From contig RFIM01000274.1 of the NCBI GenBank assembly GCA_003695215.1, forward strand, positions 1-5,559: a stretch of 5,559 nucleotides of DNA, in the 5' to 3' direction. The notes below the pieces were generated by a model, which saw nothing but the letters and a program-made list of their open reading frames with translations, had not been told where the DNA came from and searched no databases. The position numbers were made by a program, and so were the translations under genes. This DNA comes from Chloroflexota bacterium. GTDB lineage: Bacteria > Chloroflexota > Anaerolineae > Aggregatilineales > UBA2796. Below are positions 3,274-5,559 of this stretch, one piece after another (positions within the stretch are counted from its first letter, which is position 1; every line of letters begins with the position of its first letter).

Positions 3274-5559
3274 ATGCCAACCGAAGAAGTGGTCTTAGAA
3301 GTACAAGGAATCACCAAGCGCTTCCCGGGCGTCCTGGCTAATGACGACGTCAGCCTGAAATTGCATCGCGGCGAGATTCTGGCGCTCTTGGGCGAGAATG
3401 GCGCGGGCAAAAGCACGCTGATGAACATCATCTACGGTTTGTATCATCCCGATCAAGGCGTCATTCGTCTGAACGGGCGCGAAGTGCGCTTCGCTAGCCC
3501 GCGCGAGGCGATCTATAGCGGCATCGGCATGGTGCATCAGCACTTCCAGCTGATCCCTGTGCTGAGCGTAGCTGAAAATGTGATCCTGGGCGAGGAACAG
3601 ACGGCCCAGCAAGCTGAAGGGCACGCCGTGGCGACGCTGACACAAGTCATGCAGGCGCAACGAGCTAGCGCGAGCGGCTCGCACCTGGTGCGCAGCTTGC
3701 GAGTTATCTGGGGCGCTTTTTGGCGCGCGCTCCTGCCTTTGGCGGCGATCCTGCTCGGCCTGGGCGTCGGCTTGATCCTCTGGCAGCTAGCACTGACCAT
3801 CTCGACCTATCTGGTAGATGCACCTGAGTTCGGGCGCCAAGCCTTTCAACGTTTGCCGCTGCAAGAACGCGCTGTGACCGTGCTGAGCCGCTTTTACCCT
3901 GAGAACCAGTTGCTGACGCGCTTGCTGCTGTGGCTGCCGCTCTTGTTCGCTGCTGTGGTCGGCGGCGTGAGCATGGTCTCGCTGTATCGGCATGGCAGGC
4001 AAACTTGGCGTGGCAGCGCGGCCCACTGCGCTGATGGTCGGCTTGCTCTGCTCGACTCGCTCCTGGATGCTCTGCTCGACTTGTTCAGCACGGTCAGCCG
4101 TCGGCTGAACCGTATGCGCGCCGCTCAACGGGTGCGCGAACTCTCAAAACGCTTCAATCTCGAGGTCGATCCAGAGGCGCTAGTCGAGAAACTGCCCGTT
4201 GGCTTACAACAGCGTGTTGAAATCATCAAAGCGCTCTATCGCAAGGCAGATATCCTGATCTTGGACGAGCCCACTGCTGTGCTGACGCCGCAAGAGAGCC
4301 GCGAGCTCTTCCGCATCATGAAAGAGTTGACCCTACAAGGCGTCTCGATCATCTTCATCACGCACAAGCTGAAGGAAGTGCTGGCTGTAGCCGATAACAT
4401 CGTGGTGATGCGCGGCGGGCGCGTCGTCGGCGGTGCGGCGCGCCATGAGCTGCCTGCGGACGAATCGGAGGCGGAACACTTCCTTGCGGCGCTGATGGTC
4501 GGGCGTGAAGTACTATTGCGCGTCTCAAAAGGAGAGGCACAGCCGCGCGAGAGCGTGCTACAGGTGCACGATCTGCGCGCTTACGACGATCGCGGCGCCT
4601 TGGCTGTAGACGGCGTCAGCTTTGAGGTGCGCGCCGGTGAGATTCTGGGCATTGCAGGCGTGCAAGGCAACGGTCAGACTGAACTCGTGGAAACCCTGAC
4701 AGGCCTGCGGCGCGCTGCAGGCGGCAGCATCAGCATCGGCGGCGAGAGCATTCGAATGGGCGATCCGCGCCGTGTGACCGACGCAGGTGTGGCGCATATC
4801 CCTGAGGATCGGCAACGCTATGGCATGGTCAAGCCATTCTCGGTCGCTGACAACTTGATCTTGAATCGCTATTACCTGCCGCCTTTGGCAGTTTTCCCGA
4901 CTCTACGGCAATTGCCGTTCGCCTTCGCCTTGTACTTGGCGCTCTTCGGCACGGTCGCATTCCTGCTGGTGAGCCTGCGCGACGCGCTCTATCCGAGCTT
5001 GGCTGCGAGCCTGCGGCTCGCCGAGCTCGATCCACGCCGCGAGCCTGGGCCGTTCATCTTGGCGCTTGCCATCAGTTTTGGCACAGCTCTGCTCGGCTTT
5101 GGCGCAGCGCACTTGGCAGGCACGTTCGGAACGCGTTTGTTGCGCCACTTGATGGGCAAGCGCGCTGAGCGCGGCGGCTTGCAGCGCGATGATCGGGCAG
5201 TGCGCCAAAACGCCGAGCGCCTGATCGCCGAGTTCGACATTCGCACGCCATCGCCTGAGACCAGCGGCGGCAGCCTAAGCGGCGGCAATCAGCAGAAGAT
5301 GGTCGTGGCACGCGAGTTCAGCCGTCAGCCGCGCCTGCTGATCGCCAGCCAGCCGACACGCGGCATCGACGTCGGCTCGATTGAGTTCATCCATCAGCGG
5401 ATCGTACAGCAACGCGATAACGGCGCCGCTGTGCTGCTGGTCTCAGCTGAGCTGGACGAGATCATGGCGCTCTCAGATCGGATTGCCGTGATGTACAAAG
5501 GGCAGATCATCGAAACGCTGCCCGCTAAAGCGGCGACGCGCGAGCAGCTCGGCTTGCTG
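3274..5559 (+). CDS. Two-NBD ABC importer ATPase, YufO/NupO-like, with transmembrane insertions in both NBDs (3' end cut by window)
   Basis: This ATPase powers the importer whose permease precedes it. ATG 3274 follows GGAGTGA, the last part of which is the permease stop; the frame is open to the window edge (762 codons). The last residues REQLGLL match the family's C-terminus (usually ...ELGLLMAG), so only a few codons are missing. NBD1: Walker A GENGAGKST (40-48), Q-loop GMVHQHF (Q89), signature LPVGLQQR (307-314), Walker B ILILDEP (327-333) with catalytic E332, D-loop LTPQE, switch H364. NBD2: GVQGNGQT (462-469) with Q468 in place of the Walker lysine, IPEDR (509-513), canonical signature LSGGNQQ (668-674), LLIASQPTRGIDVG (688-701) with S692-Q693 replacing D-E, and A725 where the switch histidine would be. 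The NBD2 losses are normal for this family. What is not normal is length: relatives have about 510 residues, and roughly 160 and 90 extra residues lie between Q-loop region and signature of NBD1 and NBD2, each containing two membrane-length hydrophobic segments. Family assignment is certain, substrate inferred, and the function of the insertions unknown. Confidence 0.95.
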   Translation, partial: MPTEEVVLEVQGITKRFPGVLANDDVSLKLHRGEILALLGENGAGKSTLMNIIYGLYHPDQGVIRLNGREVRFASPREAIYSGIGMVHQHFQLIPVLSVAENVILGEEQTAQQAEGHAVATLTQVMQAQRASASGSHLVRSLRVIWGAFWRALLPLAAILLGLGVGLILWQLALTISTYLVDAPEFGRQAFQRLPLQERAVTVLSRFYPENQLLTRLLLWLPLLFAAVVGGVSMVSLYRHGRQTWRGSAAHCADGRLALLDSLLDALLDLFSTVSRRLNRMRAAQRVRELSKRFNLEVDPEALVEKLPVGLQQRVEIIKALYRKADILILDEPTAVLTPQESRELFRIMKELTLQGVSIIFITHKLKEVLAVADNIVVMRGGRVVGGAARHELPADESEAEHFLAALMVGREVLLRVSKGEAQPRESVLQVHDLRAYDDRGALAVDGVSFEVRAGEILGIAGVQGNGQTELVETLTGLRRAAGGSISIGGESIRMGDPRRVTDAGVAHIPEDRQRYGMVKPFSVADNLILNRYYLPPLAVFPTLRQLPFAFALYLALFGTVAFLLVSLRDALYPSLAASLRLAELDPRREPGPFILALAISFGTALLGFGAAHLAGTFGTRLLRHLMGKRAERGGLQRDDRAVRQNAERLIAEFDIRTPSPETSGGSLSGGNQQKMVVAREFSRQPRLLIASQPTRGIDVGSIEFIHQRIVQQRDNGAAVLLVSAELDEIMALSDRIAVMYKGQIIETLPAKAATREQLGLL
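3601..4113 (+). other. Insertion 1 in ATPase NBD1: two-TM hairpin (residues ~110-280)
   Basis: Relatives pass from AENVILGEE straight through about 20 residues to ELSKRFNLEVDPEA. Here about 165 residues separate them. In order: a polar Gln/Ala-rich linker (110-140); a basic, aromatic lead-in LVRSLRVIWGAFWRA (138-152); hydrophobic segment A (about 153-176, ILLGLGVGLILWQLAL); a 40-residue loop of mixed charge (about 177-216); hydrophobic segment B (about 217-238, LLLWLPLLFAAVVGGVSMVS); a basic patch YRHGRQTWRG; then a leucine-rich amphipathic stretch that rejoins the NBD at SRRLNRMR. Basic residues flank both outer ends of the hairpin, which fits an in-out-in topology with the NBD kept cytoplasmic. 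No intein, zinc-binding or enzymatic motif was recognised. Confidence 0.8.
4045..4080 (+). repeat. Three 12-nt units encoding (A/S)LLD
   Basis: GCTCTGCTCGAC occurs identically at 4045-4056 and 4069-4080 with a diverged copy between (4057-4068). The units are in frame and encode ALLD-SLLD-ALLD (residues 258-269), part of the leucine-rich helix joining insertion 1 to the NBD1 helical subdomain. Probably a small local duplication. Confidence 0.6.
4885..5193 (+). other. Insertion 2 in ATPase NBD2: two-TM hairpin (residues ~538-640)
   Basis: Relatives go from VADNLILxxYxxPP through a short linker to AERLIAEFDIRTPSP. Here about 90 extra residues intervene. Hydrophobic segment C (about 548-568, FAFALYLALFGTVAFLLVSL) is followed by a 24-residue loop with balanced charge (RDALYPSLAASLRLAELDPR region), hydrophobic segment D (about 593-614, FILALAISFGTALLGFGAAH) and a strongly basic re-entry TRLLRHLMGKRAERGG (620-635). 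The position within the NBD is equivalent to insertion 1, but no clear sequence similarity between the two insertions is visible by eye. Confidence 0.8.

Noticed and set aside
3787..4128. Minus-strand frames opposite insertion 1 (also 3894-4091), considered as a nested gene explaining the extra sequence
   Set aside because: They have low-complexity Arg/Gln/Ser-rich translations with no recognisable domain, while the plus frame is open throughout and gives plausible TM segments.
3961..4140. Possible frameshift within insertion 1, because residues ~240-280 look less family-like
   Set aside because: The two other forward frames hit stops in this stretch (TGA at 3968 and at 4032), and the plus frame continues directly into the conserved ELSKRFNLEVDPEA region.
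3601..5193. Inteins or self-splicing introns as explanation of the two ATPase insertions
   Set aside because: No intein splice-junction motifs (N-terminal Cys/Ser block, C-terminal His-Asn) or homing endonuclease motifs are seen, and both insertions stay in frame with hydrophobic helices typical of membrane segments.

Overview
The window looks like chromosomal DNA from a moderately GC-rich bacterium. I lean towards Chloroflexota: the regulator with two XRE-type HTH domains and a short C-terminal tail, linked to a purine-nucleoside/BMP-type ABC transporter, resembles arrangements I associate with that phylum. This is recall plus protein style, not a search, so the taxonomic call is tentative. 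No rRNA, tRNA, CRISPR, insertion sequence or phage gene was seen.

Layout: (1) 1-1245, minus strand: the N-terminal 415 codons of lepA (elongation factor 4), running off the left edge. (2) 1246-1533: a divergent intergenic region. It holds a candidate lepA promoter, a perfect 8-bp hairpin in the presumed lepA leader, several short inverted and direct repeats, and a strong promoter (TTGCGG-N17-TATAAT) facing right. (3) 1534-2280, plus: a 248-aa regulator with two tandem HTH_3/XRE domains. (4) 2297-3268, plus: a 323-aa permease of the YufQ/NupQ type (BPD_transp_2 family). (5) 3274-5559, plus, open at the right edge: a tandem two-NBD ABC ATPase of the YufO/NupO (MglA/RbsA-like) type.

Genes 3-5 are tightly spaced (16 and 5 nt gaps) on one strand behind one promoter, so they read as one operon. 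The regulator probably controls uptake of a nucleoside-like solute by an ABC importer. The second permease (YufP-like) and the BMP-family lipoprotein receptor are not in the window and are expected to the right.

The standout is the ATPase. Family members are about 510 residues and soluble, but this one is already 762 residues with the normal C-terminus almost reached. The surplus of about 250 residues lies in two insertions, one in each NBD, at the equivalent place: between the Q-loop region and the ABC signature, in the helical subdomain. Each insertion carries two strongly hydrophobic segments long enough to span a membrane. All nucleotide-binding motifs around them are kept and the frame is unbroken. 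This suggests a membrane-anchored, four-TM version of a normally peripheral ATPase, an architecture I do not recognise as described.
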